A stretch of DNA of 56,361 nucleotides. Source: an uncultured Actinomycetes bacterium (GTDB lineage Bacteria > Actinomycetota > Actinomycetes > S36-B12). A program made the position numbers and the translations under genes. Position 1 is the stretch's first letter. Each line of letters opens with the position of its first letter. Of the stretch, positions 25,881-34,807 are shown piece after piece. A model generated the notes under the pieces. The model did not search any database. It was given only the letters and a program-made list of their open reading frames with translations, and was not told the DNA's origin. The stretch spans positions 1 through 56,361 of the forward strand of contig CAJBZP010000051.1 in the NCBI GenBank assembly GCA_903960135.1, written 5' to 3'.

Positions 25881-26807
25881 ATGGTGAGTGAAACTATGGC
25901 AAGTAGTGCTATGGCTCCGGCAGTCGTGTGCCTCGGTGTCTTCGATGGTGTGCACCGTGGCCATCGAGCCCTCATTAACCGGGCGCGAGGGATTGCAGAT
26001 GGTCTCGGTATCGGGTTGGCGGTCATGACTTTCGACCCGCATCCGCTCGCGGTGCTGCGCCCAGAAGCCGCGCCAAAGATGCTCGCCGCCATCGACGAGC
26101 GCAAGGACCTACTCCTTGCCGCGGGGGCCGATGTTGTCCATGTGCTGGATTTTACCGCAGCCACGTCGAGAATGACGCCGCGTGATTTTGTTGAGCGCGT
26201 GGTCGTAAATCAGTTGAACGCCCAGGCGGTTGTCGTTGGCAAGAACTTCTGGTTTGGCCACGAAGCCTCAGGTGACGTGCAAGTACTTACAAACCTTGGT
26301 ACCGAGTACGGGTTCGAGGTGACTTCAGTCGAGATTGCGGGCGAGGGCAGCACCCAGTGGTCGTCAACCAATGTCCGTCGGTTAATTGCAGCAGGTGAGG
26401 TTGCCCAGGCCGCCGGGATTTTAGAGCGTGACTATCGCCTGCGCGGCTTAGTGGTGCACGGTGATGAGCGCGGTCGCGAACTGGGCTTTCCGACAGCGAA
26501 CGTCCAAGTCGCACTAGGTCGCGCCATTCCCGCCGATGGCGTCTACGCGGGTTGGGTCACCGCTTTGGGCTTGGGCCGACTGCCCGCTGCGGTGTCAATT
26601 GGCACCAATCCACAATTCGATGGTCACGAGCCCAGGGTCGAGGCTTATGTGTTGGACCGTAACGACCTTGACCTCTATGACCAAGTGGTGTCGGTTGACT
26701 TCGTGGCAAGGGTTCGTGGGCAGGCAGTCTTTGCTGACTTAGCAGGTTTGGTGGCCGCGATGACGAACGATGTTGCCATGACCAGGAAACTCCTAGTGAA
26801 TCGCTAA
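25881..26807 (+). CDS. ribF: Bifunctional riboflavin kinase/FAD synthetase
   Basis: Converts riboflavin to FMN and FMN to FAD. The N-terminal adenylyltransferase domain has GVFDGVHRGHRAL (near residue 16) and FDPHPLAV. The C-terminal flavokinase domain has RGRELGFPTANV (near residue 195) and the substrate loop GVYAGWV. 308 residues. In-frame ATGs lie at 25881, 25896 and 25911. A TAGAGT hexamer nine bases before 25881 suggests a short or absent leader and favours the first ATG. Confidence 0.94.
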   Translation: MVSETMASSAMAPAVVCLGVFDGVHRGHRALINRARGIADGLGIGLAVMTFDPHPLAVLRPEAAPKMLAAIDERKDLLLAAGADVVHVLDFTAATSRMTPRDFVERVVVNQLNAQAVVVGKNFWFGHEASGDVQVLTNLGTEYGFEVTSVEIAGEGSTQWSSTNVRRLIAAGEVAQAAGILERDYRLRGLVVHGDERGRELGFPTANVQVALGRAIPADGVYAGWVTALGLGRLPAAVSIGTNPQFDGHEPRVEAYVLDRNDLDLYDQVVSVDFVARVRGQAVFADLAGLVAAMTNDVAMTRKLLVNR

Positions 26808-26833
26808 GTGGTGAGTTTTCGAAATCTCGGAAC

Positions 26834-26873
26834 CTGGGAGTCTGGGAGTCTGGGAGTCTGGGAGTCTGGGAGT
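26834..26873. repeat. Five tandem copies of an 8-bp unit
   Basis: CTGGGAGT occurs five times head to tail without mismatch, followed by a degenerate TTTGGG. It lies between the ribF stop and the rpsO leader and encodes no protein. Such arrays change copy number by slippage. Confidence 0.95.
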
Positions 26874-26976
26874 TTGGGCACTAGCTGCCCTGGACCGCCC
26901 GCGCAGCCACCTGGTGCACTGGGATTTCGTCGAATCCAGCCCTGCTGGTAGCCTGCTCCGTAAGACGGTCGTGAAG

Positions 26977-27050
26977 CGGGCGCTTTGCGATACGTGTCAA
27001 ACACGAAAGTGCTGCTCGGTGCTACCGGGAAGCGCGCCCGAGAGGAAGAA
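26977..27050 (+). promoter_or_regulatory. Folded leader of rpsO (possible S15 autoregulation site)
   Basis: CGTGT (26993-26997) pairs with ACACG (27001-27005). A CGGGC near 26977 can pair with the GCCCG just before the AGAGGAAG ribosome site. S15 represses its own mRNA in several bacteria through leader structures. That this leader does so is inference. Confidence 0.3.
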
Positions 27051-27320
27051 ATGCCATTAGATACTGCCACCAAGGCAGCAATTATCGCTGAGTACGGCTC
27101 TAAGCCCGGCGACACGGGATCACCCGAGGTTCAGATCGCGATGCTCACGCGTCGTATCTCCGACCTCACCGAGCACTTGAAGTCGCACAAGCACGACCAC
27201 CACAGCCGTCGCGGGCTGCTGCTCCTCGTGGGGCAACGCCGCCGGTTGCTGCAGTACTTGGCCAAGACCGAAATCGCCCGTTACCGGACGATCATCGAGC
27301 GTCTTGGGATCCGTCGCTAG
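27051..27320 (+). CDS. rpsO: 30S ribosomal protein S15
   Basis: An 89-residue primary rRNA-binding protein of the small subunit. The typical core is [17 protein letters not shown] (near residue 20), then [16 protein letters not shown] and a [14 protein letters not shown]...LGIRR C-terminus. The ATG at 27051 follows AGAGGAAG and gives the exact family length; the longer frame to 26985 is not coding. It is followed by pnp, the usual partner. Confidence 0.97.
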   Translation: MPLDTATKAAIIAEYGSKPGDTGSPEVQIAMLTRRISDLTEHLKSHKHDHHSRRGLLLLVGQRRRLLQYLAKTEIARYRTIIERLGIRR

Positions 27321-27424
27321 CAGCAGCGGCTGTTTAACGCCGGTGGCTTTAAGCCGGCGACAACTAAAGAACGGCACACCAGTACACACATCCGGGGCGC
27401 TCGCGCACGCGTAACGCCTGGAGT

Positions 27425-27488
27425 CGGTCCTCGGTAGTGACCTCCGGGAGTTTTCCCGTGGGCCTCGATCGAAGACCGCGTCTCCCGG
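27425..27488 (+). ncRNA. Structured pnp leader (Actino-pnp-like RNA)
   Basis: Located between rpsO and pnp. CGGTC (27425-27429) pairs with GACCG (27474-27478), and CGGG (27445-27448) pairs with CCCG (27455-27458). CCGGGAG (27444-27450) is also perfectly complementary to CTCCCGG (27482-27488), so a pseudoknot or mutually exclusive fold is possible. The position agrees with the Actino-pnp motif known upstream of actinobacterial exoribonuclease genes. The identification is from memory of that motif, not a search. Confidence 0.55.
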
Positions 27489-27532
27489 AAACAATGCCGC
27501 GCGCGCCCCTGTCACAGAAACAGGAGGCACCC

Positions 27533-29740
27533 GTGGAGGGTTCCCAGATTGCAACAGCAAAGGCCGTTATCGATAACGGCTCGTTCGGTACACGCACGAT
27601 CACTTTCGAAACCGGTCGCTTGGCACGCCAAGCCGCTGGTTCAGTAGCTATCTACCTCGATGAGGAGACGATGCTGCTCAGCGCCACAACGGCCGGTAAG
27701 TCGCCGAAGGATCAATTTGATTTCTTCCCGCTGACCGTTGACGTTGAAGAGCGCATGTATTCCCTTGGTCGGATTCCAGGCTCGTTCTTCCGCCGCGAAG
27801 GCCGCCCGAGTGAAGACGCCATTTTGACCTGCCGGTTGATCGACCGCCCGCTGCGCCCAACGTTCATTAAGGGACTGCGCAATGAGGTTCAGGTCGTCAT
27901 CACCGTAATGGCGCTTAATCCAAATGATCTCTACGACGTGGTTGCCATCAACGGCGCTTCGGCGTCAACCCAGTTATCCGGCCTGCCATTTAGTGGGCCG
28001 ATCGGTGGGGTTCGCGTTGCACTCATCGGTGGTCAGTGGGTTGGGTTCCCGACCCATGAGCAGTTGACCGAAGCGGTCTTCGACATGGTCGTCGCCGGTC
28101 GAATTGCCGGTGATGATGTCGCGATCATGATGGTCGAGGCTGAGGCAACCGATCGCACGATCGAACTGATCGCCGGGGGGGCCACCGCGCCAACCGAGGC
28201 CGTCGTGGCCCAGGGTCTAGAGGCGGCAAAGCCGTTCATTCGGGCCCTTTGCGAAGCGCAGATCACTCTTGCCAAGGCGGCGGCCAAGCCCACGGTTGAC
28301 TTCCCGATCTTCCTTGATTATCAAAGTGATGCCTATGAGGCGGTTGACAAGAGTGCCAATGAATCTGTACGAAAGGCGTTGACCATAGTCAGCAAGGCAG
28401 AGCGAGAAGATCGACTTGATGAGATCAAGGGCGAGGTTCTCGCCGAACTCGGTGGCGCGTTCGTTGGCCGCGAGAAGGAGTTGTCGGCGGCGCTTCGTTC
28501 GGTCACCAAATCATGTGTGCGCGACCGCGTACTTCGTGACAAGATTCGAATTGACGGGCGCGGCTTGACCGACATCCGAACCCTTTCGGCCGAGGTTCAG
28601 GTTCTGCCTCGAGTTCATGGGTCAGCGTTGTTCGAGCGAGGCGAGACCCAGATTCTTGGGGTTACCACCTTGAATATGTTGCGCATGGAGCAGCAACTCG
28701 ACACTTTGAACCCTGAGAATCGCAAGCGGTACATGCATAACTACAACTTCCCGCCGTACTCAACAGGGGAGACCGGTCGCGTTGGTTCACCCAAGCGACG
28801 CGAAATCGGTCACGGGGCACTTGCTGAGCGGGCATTGATCCCTGTGCTCCCATCGCGTTCGGAGTTCCCGTACGCAATTCGCCAGGTCTCCGAGGCCCTC
28901 GGGTCCAATGGTTCGACTTCAATGGGCTCGGTATGCGCCTCAACGATGTCGCTGTTGAACGCAGGGGTGCCACTTCGGGCTCCGGTAGCTGGAATTGCAA
29001 TGGGATTGATCTCCGGTGAGGTAGATGGCAAGACGGAGTACGTCGCATTGACGGACATCCTGGGAGCCGAGGATGCGTTTGGTGACATGGACTTCAAAGT
29101 CGCCGGCACCAAGGATTTCGTCACGGCGCTGCAACTTGATACCAAGCTGGATGGCATTCCAGCTTCGGTTCTGGCAGGGGCATTGACTCAGGCGCACAAT
29201 GCGCGCTTGGCAATTCTTGAGGTGATGAATGAAGCCATTGACGCACCTGATGAGATGGCTGCTACCGCACCGCGGGTGATCTCGATCAAGATCCCGGTCG
29301 ACAAGATTGGTGAGGTGATCGGCCCGAAGGGCAAGATCATCAATCAGATCCAAGAGGAAACCGGCGCAGATATCTCAATTGAGGACGATGGCACGATCTA
29401 CATCGGCGCGACCGATGGCCCATCAGCCGAAGCCGCCCGCTCGCAGATCAATCAAATCGCCAACCCGACCATGCCTGAGGTTGGTGAGCGCTACCTCGGA
29501 ACGGTGGTAAAGACTGCTGCCTTTGGTGCTTTCATCTCCCTAGTCCCTGGCAAGGACGGCCTTCTGCACATCTCCGAGGTTAAGAAACTGGCCGGTGGCA
29601 AGCGCATTGACAGCGTTGATGATGTGCTAAAAGTCGGTGACAAAATCCAAGTGGAGATCAAGGAGATCGATCCACGCGGCAAGTTGTCCCTTGTGCCGGT
29701 CCTCGAAGAGGGCGCCGCGAAAGCAGGTAATGAGGGCTAG
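27533..29740 (+). CDS. pnp: Polyribonucleotide nucleotidyltransferase
   Basis: A 3'-5' phosphorolytic exoribonuclease that forms a trimeric ring, 735 residues. It has two RNase PH domains. The first begins near residue 12 and has [10 protein letters not shown]. The second is catalytic, with [13 protein letters not shown] near residue 365 and [12 protein letters not shown] helical linker separates them. A KH domain ([16 protein letters not shown], near residue 588) and an S1 domain ([16 protein letters not shown], near residue 660) end the protein. The GTG at 27533 has a strong CAGGAGG. The open frame upstream runs through the structured leader and should not be used. Confidence 0.96.
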   Translation: MEGSQIATAKAVIDNGSFGTRTITFETGRLARQAAGSVAIYLDEETMLLSATTAGKSPKDQFDFFPLTVDVEERMYSLGRIPGSFFRREGRPSEDAILTCRLIDRPLRPTFIKGLRNEVQVVITVMALNPNDLYDVVAINGASASTQLSGLPFSGPIGGVRVALIGGQWVGFPTHEQLTEAVFDMVVAGRIAGDDVAIMMVEAEATDRTIELIAGGATAPTEAVVAQGLEAAKPFIRALCEAQITLAKAAAKPTVDFPIFLDYQSDAYEAVDKSANESVRKALTIVSKAEREDRLDEIKGEVLAELGGAFVGREKELSAALRSVTKSCVRDRVLRDKIRIDGRGLTDIRTLSAEVQVLPRVHGSALFERGETQILGVTTLNMLRMEQQLDTLNPENRKRYMHNYNFPPYSTGETGRVGSPKRREIGHGALAERALIPVLPSRSEFPYAIRQVSEALGSNGSTSMGSVCASTMSLLNAGVPLRAPVAGIAMGLISGEVDGKTEYVALTDILGAEDAFGDMDFKVAGTKDFVTALQLDTKLDGIPASVLAGALTQAHNARLAILEVMNEAIDAPDEMAATAPRVISIKIPVDKIGEVIGPKGKIINQIQEETGADISIEDDGTIYIGATDGPSAEAARSQINQIANPTMPEVGERYLGTVVKTAAFGAFISLVPGKDGLLHISEVKKLAGGKRIDSVDDVLKVGDKIQVEIKEIDPRGKLSLVPVLEEGAAKAGNEG

Positions 29741-31028
29741 TACTCGCACCCTGCTCCGGGAGGGCGACGGTAGCACCGTTCGCCGCACCGTCCTCCCGGG
29801 CGGATTGCGAATCATTACCGAGCAAGTACCAGGTGTCAGGTCAGTTGCATTCGGTATTTGGGTCGCCGTTGGTTCACGTGATGAGACCGCGGCCCAGATG
29901 GGCTCGGCCCATTACCTCGAGCACCTGCTCTTCAAAGGTACAAAACGCCGGTCAGCCCTCGATATCTCGGCTTCGATCGAGGCGGTAGGTGGAGACCTGA
30001 ATGCGTTCACGACCAAGGAGTACACCTGCTACTACGCCCGGGTACTCGATGTCGATTTACCCCTTGCCATCGAAGTAGTTAGTGACGTTGTAAATGATGC
30101 GTTGATTCTTCCGGCTGATGTCGAGGCCGAACGCGGGGTAATTCTCGAAGAAATCGCGATGCACGACGACGACCCAAGTGATGTGGTTCACGACGAATTC
30201 GCGTCGGTGCTCTTTGGCGGGAGCCCGCTAGGTCGCCCTGTTCTGGGGACGATCGAAACCATTGAGGCGATTTCGCGAAATGCGATCAATCGGTTCTATC
30301 GAGGTCGTTACCAACCCCAGTCCATGGTAATTGCGGCGGCCGGCAATCTTGATCACGAAGTCGTCGTGAAATTGGTCAAGAGCGCGTTCGGCGAGTACTT
30401 GGATGCAATGGCCGATGTCGAGCCAGCGCGTAAGCGAGGCAAGAAACGAAATCACGGGACCGGTGTAAAAGTAACCAACCGTCCCACGGAGCAGGCGCAT
30501 CTGGTTTTAGGGGTGCCGGGCTTAGCCCGAAGCGATGACCGTCGCTATGCGCTTGCGGTACTAACCACCGCATTCGGTGGCGGTATGAGCAGCCGACTGT
30601 TCCAGGAGATCCGCGAAAAGCGTGGCCTGGCGTATTCGGTCTATGCATTTTCGCAGGGCTTCGCCGACGACGGCATGTTAGGGATATATGTAGGTTGCCT
30701 GCCGAATAAGGTGGCAACAGTGCTCGAGGTCTGTAACGCCCAAATACGAGAACTAGTGGCCGGTGGCCTATCGAAGGATGAAATCGATCGCGGCAAGGGA
30801 CAAGTTCGAGGGTCGACCGTACTGGGTCAAGAGGATACCGGTGCGCGAATGACCCGAATTGCGCGCTCGGAACTACATGACGAACCATTACTCAGTATCG
30901 ATCAGTTACTGGCCAAGGTGAACGCGGTCACCCAGGAGGAGATCAACGAGGTGGCTACTGATCTATTTAGTGAGCCATTGCGGCTGGCGGTCATTGGGCC
31001 ATTCGCGGATGAATCGGTGTTCACCGGA

Positions 31029-31031
<3 letters not shown>
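29730..31031 (+). CDS. M16-family zinc peptidase
   Basis: A 433-residue processing-peptidase-type protease. The inverted zinc motif HYLEH is near residue 57, and the downstream glutamate ligand lies in [11 protein letters not shown] near residue 132. The second, inactive-type domain follows, with the R/Y signature [23 protein letters not shown] near residue 285. The start overlaps the last 11 bases of pnp. The order pnp–M16 peptidase–dapB is standard in actinobacteria. Physiological substrate unknown. Confidence 0.92.
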
Positions 31032-31793
<762 letters not shown>

Positions 31794-31799
31794 CACTTG

Positions 31800-32300
31800 C
31801 TATTTGGCAGCCCAGTTTTCGATTGCAATGGCGGCGGCGTCATAGGCGCTGGGCCGAAGCCAGGTGTCCAGGGAGTTGCGCGCAATGTGGGTAGCTACCG
31901 TTGAGCCGTCGGTTAACTTCAGGGCTACTCGACCGGCGCGGCTCTCGGTGTTTGCGACACTGGACCAGGGTCCAATTCGCGTAGTGAACATACGTCGAAT
32001 GGCAAAGCCGCCGTCATTGACGTAGGTTCCAGTTGCCCAACCACGCAGCAGGATTAGCAGGGCGCTGGCCAGTGCCGCGCCGGTCAGTAACACCGGTATT
32101 AGGCCGGCACCGGCGGAGCCCATAATGGCAACGCCACCGAACATGACCAGAAGCAAGGTGAGCACGACCAGCAGTAGTAGGCGCCAAGGGCCACGGGCGG
32201 GGATTCGTATCATGCGCACTTGGCGGAATTGAGCGTCAACCGCGGTATTTGCCGGGGGCCAGAGAAACCAGAAGACGGGTCGGCGCGGTTCGGGGATCAT
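31800..32300 (-). CDS. Membrane protein with bacterial PH-like domain
   Basis: A 166-residue protein. Two adjacent hydrophobic helices (about residues 40-58 and 65-85) are followed by a soluble domain beginning TYVNDGGFAIRR. The pattern of that domain (strand, G-PWSSV turn, LTDGSTV strand) resembles bacterial PH domains found in many actinobacterial membrane proteins. Its ATG overlaps the azlD stop by four bases, so it is the last gene of the glpD–azlC–azlD operon. It converges on dapB with a six-base gap. Function unknown. Confidence 0.72.
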   Translation of the reverse strand: MIPEPRRPVFWFLWPPANTAVDAQFRQVRMIRIPARGPWRLLLLVVLTLLLVMFGGVAIMGSAGAGLIPVLLTGAALASALLILLRGWATGTYVNDGGFAIRRMFTTRIGPWSSVANTESRAGRVALKLTDGSTVATHIARNSLDTWLRPSAYDAAAIAIENWAAK

Positions 32301-32608
32301 GCGCCCAGCCCAGTAGCACGCAATAGTGCAGCGGTGATCGCAGCCGCGAGCACGACCGCCAGGAATGGCGCGCGTAATACCAAGGCCACGACTGCGACGG
32401 CAACGCCCGCCAGACGCGCATCAATTACCAGCGATTGCCCAGATCCAAAAGTTTGGACCGCTACCAAAGCTGAGAGCATGGCAATGGGTAGCAGCGCCGC
32501 GACACTCCTAATCATCGGGCGATCAAGGAGGGATGGCGGAAGGATGAAGCCGAAGAGTTTTTCCAGATAGCACCCGAGCGACCCGATCAAAACTGCAGCC
32601 CAGATCAC
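32297..32608 (-). CDS. azlD: AzlD-family branched-chain amino acid exporter small subunit
   Basis: A 103-residue protein with four hydrophobic helices and the family opening IWAAVLIGSLGCYLEK. With AzlC it forms an exporter of branched-chain amino acids or analogues. The GTG at 32608 overlaps the azlC stop as GTGA, which sets the start. The upstream extension of the frame is arginine/cysteine rich and is not coding. Confidence 0.85.
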   Translation of the reverse strand: MIWAAVLIGSLGCYLEKLFGFILPPSLLDRPMIRSVAALLPIAMLSALVAVQTFGSGQSLVIDARLAGVAVAVVALVLRAPFLAVVLAAAITAALLRATGLGA

Positions 32609-33288
32609 GAGCGATCTCGCAACCGATAGCCGGCGAGTACCGCGATCAATGCCGAGGCGAGTACCGGAACACCCGAGCGGGTAAGGGGAGTTAGTACAAG
32701 TGCAATTGTCGCGCCGCCGGCGGCGATAGCCCAGGCGGTGCGATCGCGTAGCCGCGGCCAAAGGAGGGCGAGAAAGCCGGCAGGTATCGCCGCATCAAGC
32801 CCGAGCATTGCCGGGTCGCCGATTGCGGAGGCACCAAGTGCACCAAGTAGCGTCCCAATATTCCAAAGGACGTAGACGCTGATGCCGGTTGCCCAAAATG
32901 CGTGCCGGCTATGGTCGACTATTGGTTCATGGGCAATTGACATAGCCGTGGACTCGTCAATAGTCAACTGAGCGGCTATCGGCTTTCGCAGGCCACGTAG
33001 ATTAAGCGTTGGCGCAATATGCAGTGCGTAGAGCCCATTGCGGGCACCTAGCAACCAAGCCGTGAGCACCGCGGCGATCGCCCCGCCACCAGCACCGAGC
33101 ACTCCAACGAGGGCAAATTGCGAGGCTCCGGTAAACATCAGGAGCGAAAGTGTTTGTGTCTGAATGGCAGTGAGCCCACTGGCGACACTTATCGCGCCGA
33201 AGGATAGCCCGTAGGCCCCGGTGGCTAATCCGATCCCTAGTGCACTTGAGGTGATTGGCCGCTTACTGCCTTTAGGTGATGGCGTCAA
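32605..33288 (-). CDS. azlC: AzlC-family branched-chain amino acid exporter large subunit
   Basis: A 227-residue membrane protein with about seven helices. It has the AzlC signature GLSFGAISVASGL near residue 26 and MFTGASQFALVGVLGAGGG near residue 49. I place the start at the TTG at 33288, because GAGGAGATCC precedes it at the right distance and the family length is obtained. No ATG or GTG fits. The start lies inside the 3' end of glpD (17-base overlap), so the gene is translated from the glpD message. The linkage to glycerol-3-phosphate metabolism is unusual. Confidence 0.83.
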   Translation of the reverse strand: MTPSPKGSKRPITSSALGIGLATGAYGLSFGAISVASGLTAIQTQTLSLLMFTGASQFALVGVLGAGGGAIAAVLTAWLLGARNGLYALHIAPTLNLRGLRKPIAAQLTIDESTAMSIAHEPIVDHSRHAFWATGISVYVLWNIGTLLGALGASAIGDPAMLGLDAAIPAGFLALLWPRLRDRTAWAIAAGGATIALVLTPLTRSGVPVLASALIAVLAGYRLRDRS

Positions 33289-34807
33289 GGATCTCCTCGG
33301 CGCGTGGCAAGGCTGCGGCAAGATCGGCTGGAACGAGTGACAGTCGAGTCCGCCGTTCGAGCACATCGGCGACCGAACGGGCGCCTTCGCAGCGGACCGC
33401 GAACACCAGTTCCACCCCTCGCACCCCAAGTCCGGGGGCAAGTGGCTCGAGGAGATCGGGGTGCCCATCGGCTAAGGCGGCGACCCGCGCCGCCTCGGCG
33501 CCATATCGGCGGATCAACCGGGCGGGTAACGACTGCGCTGGGGCGGCGGGGCCCGCACCTACTAACGCGATATTTGTCGTTCGACAAGGCCGATCACTGA
33601 TCAAATCGACGGCGTCTTGGGCCATTCGTCGATAGGTCGTGAGTTTGCCACCGGTTACCGTGATAACCCCGTTTGCTCCACGTCGCACCAAGTGCCTGCG
33701 CGAAATATCAGCAGTCTCACCGTCCAGAGCAACGGGTGGGGCAACCAGTGGGCGAAGTCCGGTGAATGCGCCGACTACGTCAGCGGCATTAAGTGGGCTT
33801 TGCAGGACGCGTGAAACTTGGCCAAGGATCCATTCGATGTCAACGGCTGGGGTTCGAGGAACATCGGGAATCGGGCCAGGCTCATCGATATCAGTTATCC
33901 CGGCGAGCAACAGCCCATCTGGGCGCGGCAGGACGAAGCAGTAGCGCCCGTGCATTTCTGGAACCGGGATCGTCATTGCGGCGCGTGGTCGCTGCAACGT
34001 CTCCGCGCGCAGCACCAGGTGGGTGCCGCGTGAGGGGGTGATAACCACTTCCTCGTCAAAAGTCTCAGCCCAAACTCCGGTTGCGCTGATTACGTTTCTG
34101 GCGCGCACCTCGATTTGCTCATCGGTTTGATTGACGACGAGCACGCCGGTGCTGTCAGCGGAGAGCACGTGGTGGCCGGTGAGAATTCGAGCCCCGTAAG
34201 CGGCCGCTGTTCGTGCCACCGCAACAACGAGGCGGGCATCGTCCTCCAATAGGCCATCCCAAGCCAAGAGACCACCGCGAAGGCGTGTGCTGTCAATTGC
34301 TGGTAGTAACCTTCTGGTTTTCGCTGGGCTGATCACTTTCGCACCGGGCAGGATATGTCTGCTGGTACGCGACAACGCGCGCAGAGCATCGCCAGCGGCG
34401 AAGCCAGCGCGGGTTAGCACCGCTGAACCGAAACTAGTGTCGTTCATGATGGGTACCACCTGCGCAAGGGGGCGAACCAAGTGTGGTGCGATGGTCGTCA
34501 TCAAGTGGCCGCGCTCAACCGCGCTCTCCCAGGCGACGTCAACTTGACCATTGGCGAGGTACCGCAGGCCACCGTGCACCAACTTGCTGGACCATCTCGA
34601 GGTGCCAAAGGCCAGATCTTGCCCTTCGAGGACCAAGACCGAGAGGCCACGGGTTGCCGCATCAAGGGCTATTCCGGCTCCGGTTATCCCGCCCCCGATG
34701 ATAATTACGTCAAAAACCGTTGTGGTTAGTGCACTTTCATCCTCGCTGCGGCGAGCTGGCGACAGGTCCGCCAGCGGGTCACCTACCTGGAGATATTCCG
34801 TGCTCAT
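33272..34807 (-). CDS. glpD: Aerobic glycerol-3-phosphate dehydrogenase
   Basis: A 511-residue membrane-associated flavoprotein oxidising glycerol-3-phosphate to dihydroxyacetone phosphate and passing electrons to quinone. The FAD motif is DVIIIGGGITGAGIALDAATRGLS near residue 33. SSKLVHGGLRYL is near residue 73, GLLAWDG is mid-protein and VTGGKLTTYRRMA is near residue 390. The C-terminal DAO_C domain follows. LSPARR before the FAD domain matches actinobacterial GlpD openings. The ATG at 34807 abuts the ATG of the divergent oxidase gene (shared CATATG), so the promoters of both must lie inside coding sequence. Confidence 0.93.
   Translation of the reverse strand: MSTEYLQVGDPLADLSPARRSEDESALTTTVFDVIIIGGGITGAGIALDAATRGLSVLVLEGQDLAFGTSRWSSKLVHGGLRYLANGQVDVAWESAVERGHLMTTIAPHLVRPLAQVVPIMNDTSFGSAVLTRAGFAAGDALRALSRTSRHILPGAKVISPAKTRRLLPAIDSTRLRGGLLAWDGLLEDDARLVVAVARTAAAYGARILTGHHVLSADSTGVLVVNQTDEQIEVRARNVISATGVWAETFDEEVVITPSRGTHLVLRAETLQRPRAAMTIPVPEMHGRYCFVLPRPDGLLLAGITDIDEPGPIPDVPRTPAVDIEWILGQVSRVLQSPLNAADVVGAFTGLRPLVAPPVALDGETADISRRHLVRRGANGVITVTGGKLTTYRRMAQDAVDLISDRPCRTTNIALVGAGPAAPAQSLPARLIRRYGAEAARVAALADGHPDLLEPLAPGLGVRGVELVFAVRCEGARSVADVLERRTRLSLVPADLAAALPRAEEILDAIT

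Noticed and set aside
27437-27532. N-terminal extension of PNPase
   Set aside because: It would translate the structured leader. The GTG at 27533 has a strong ribosome site and gives the normal length.
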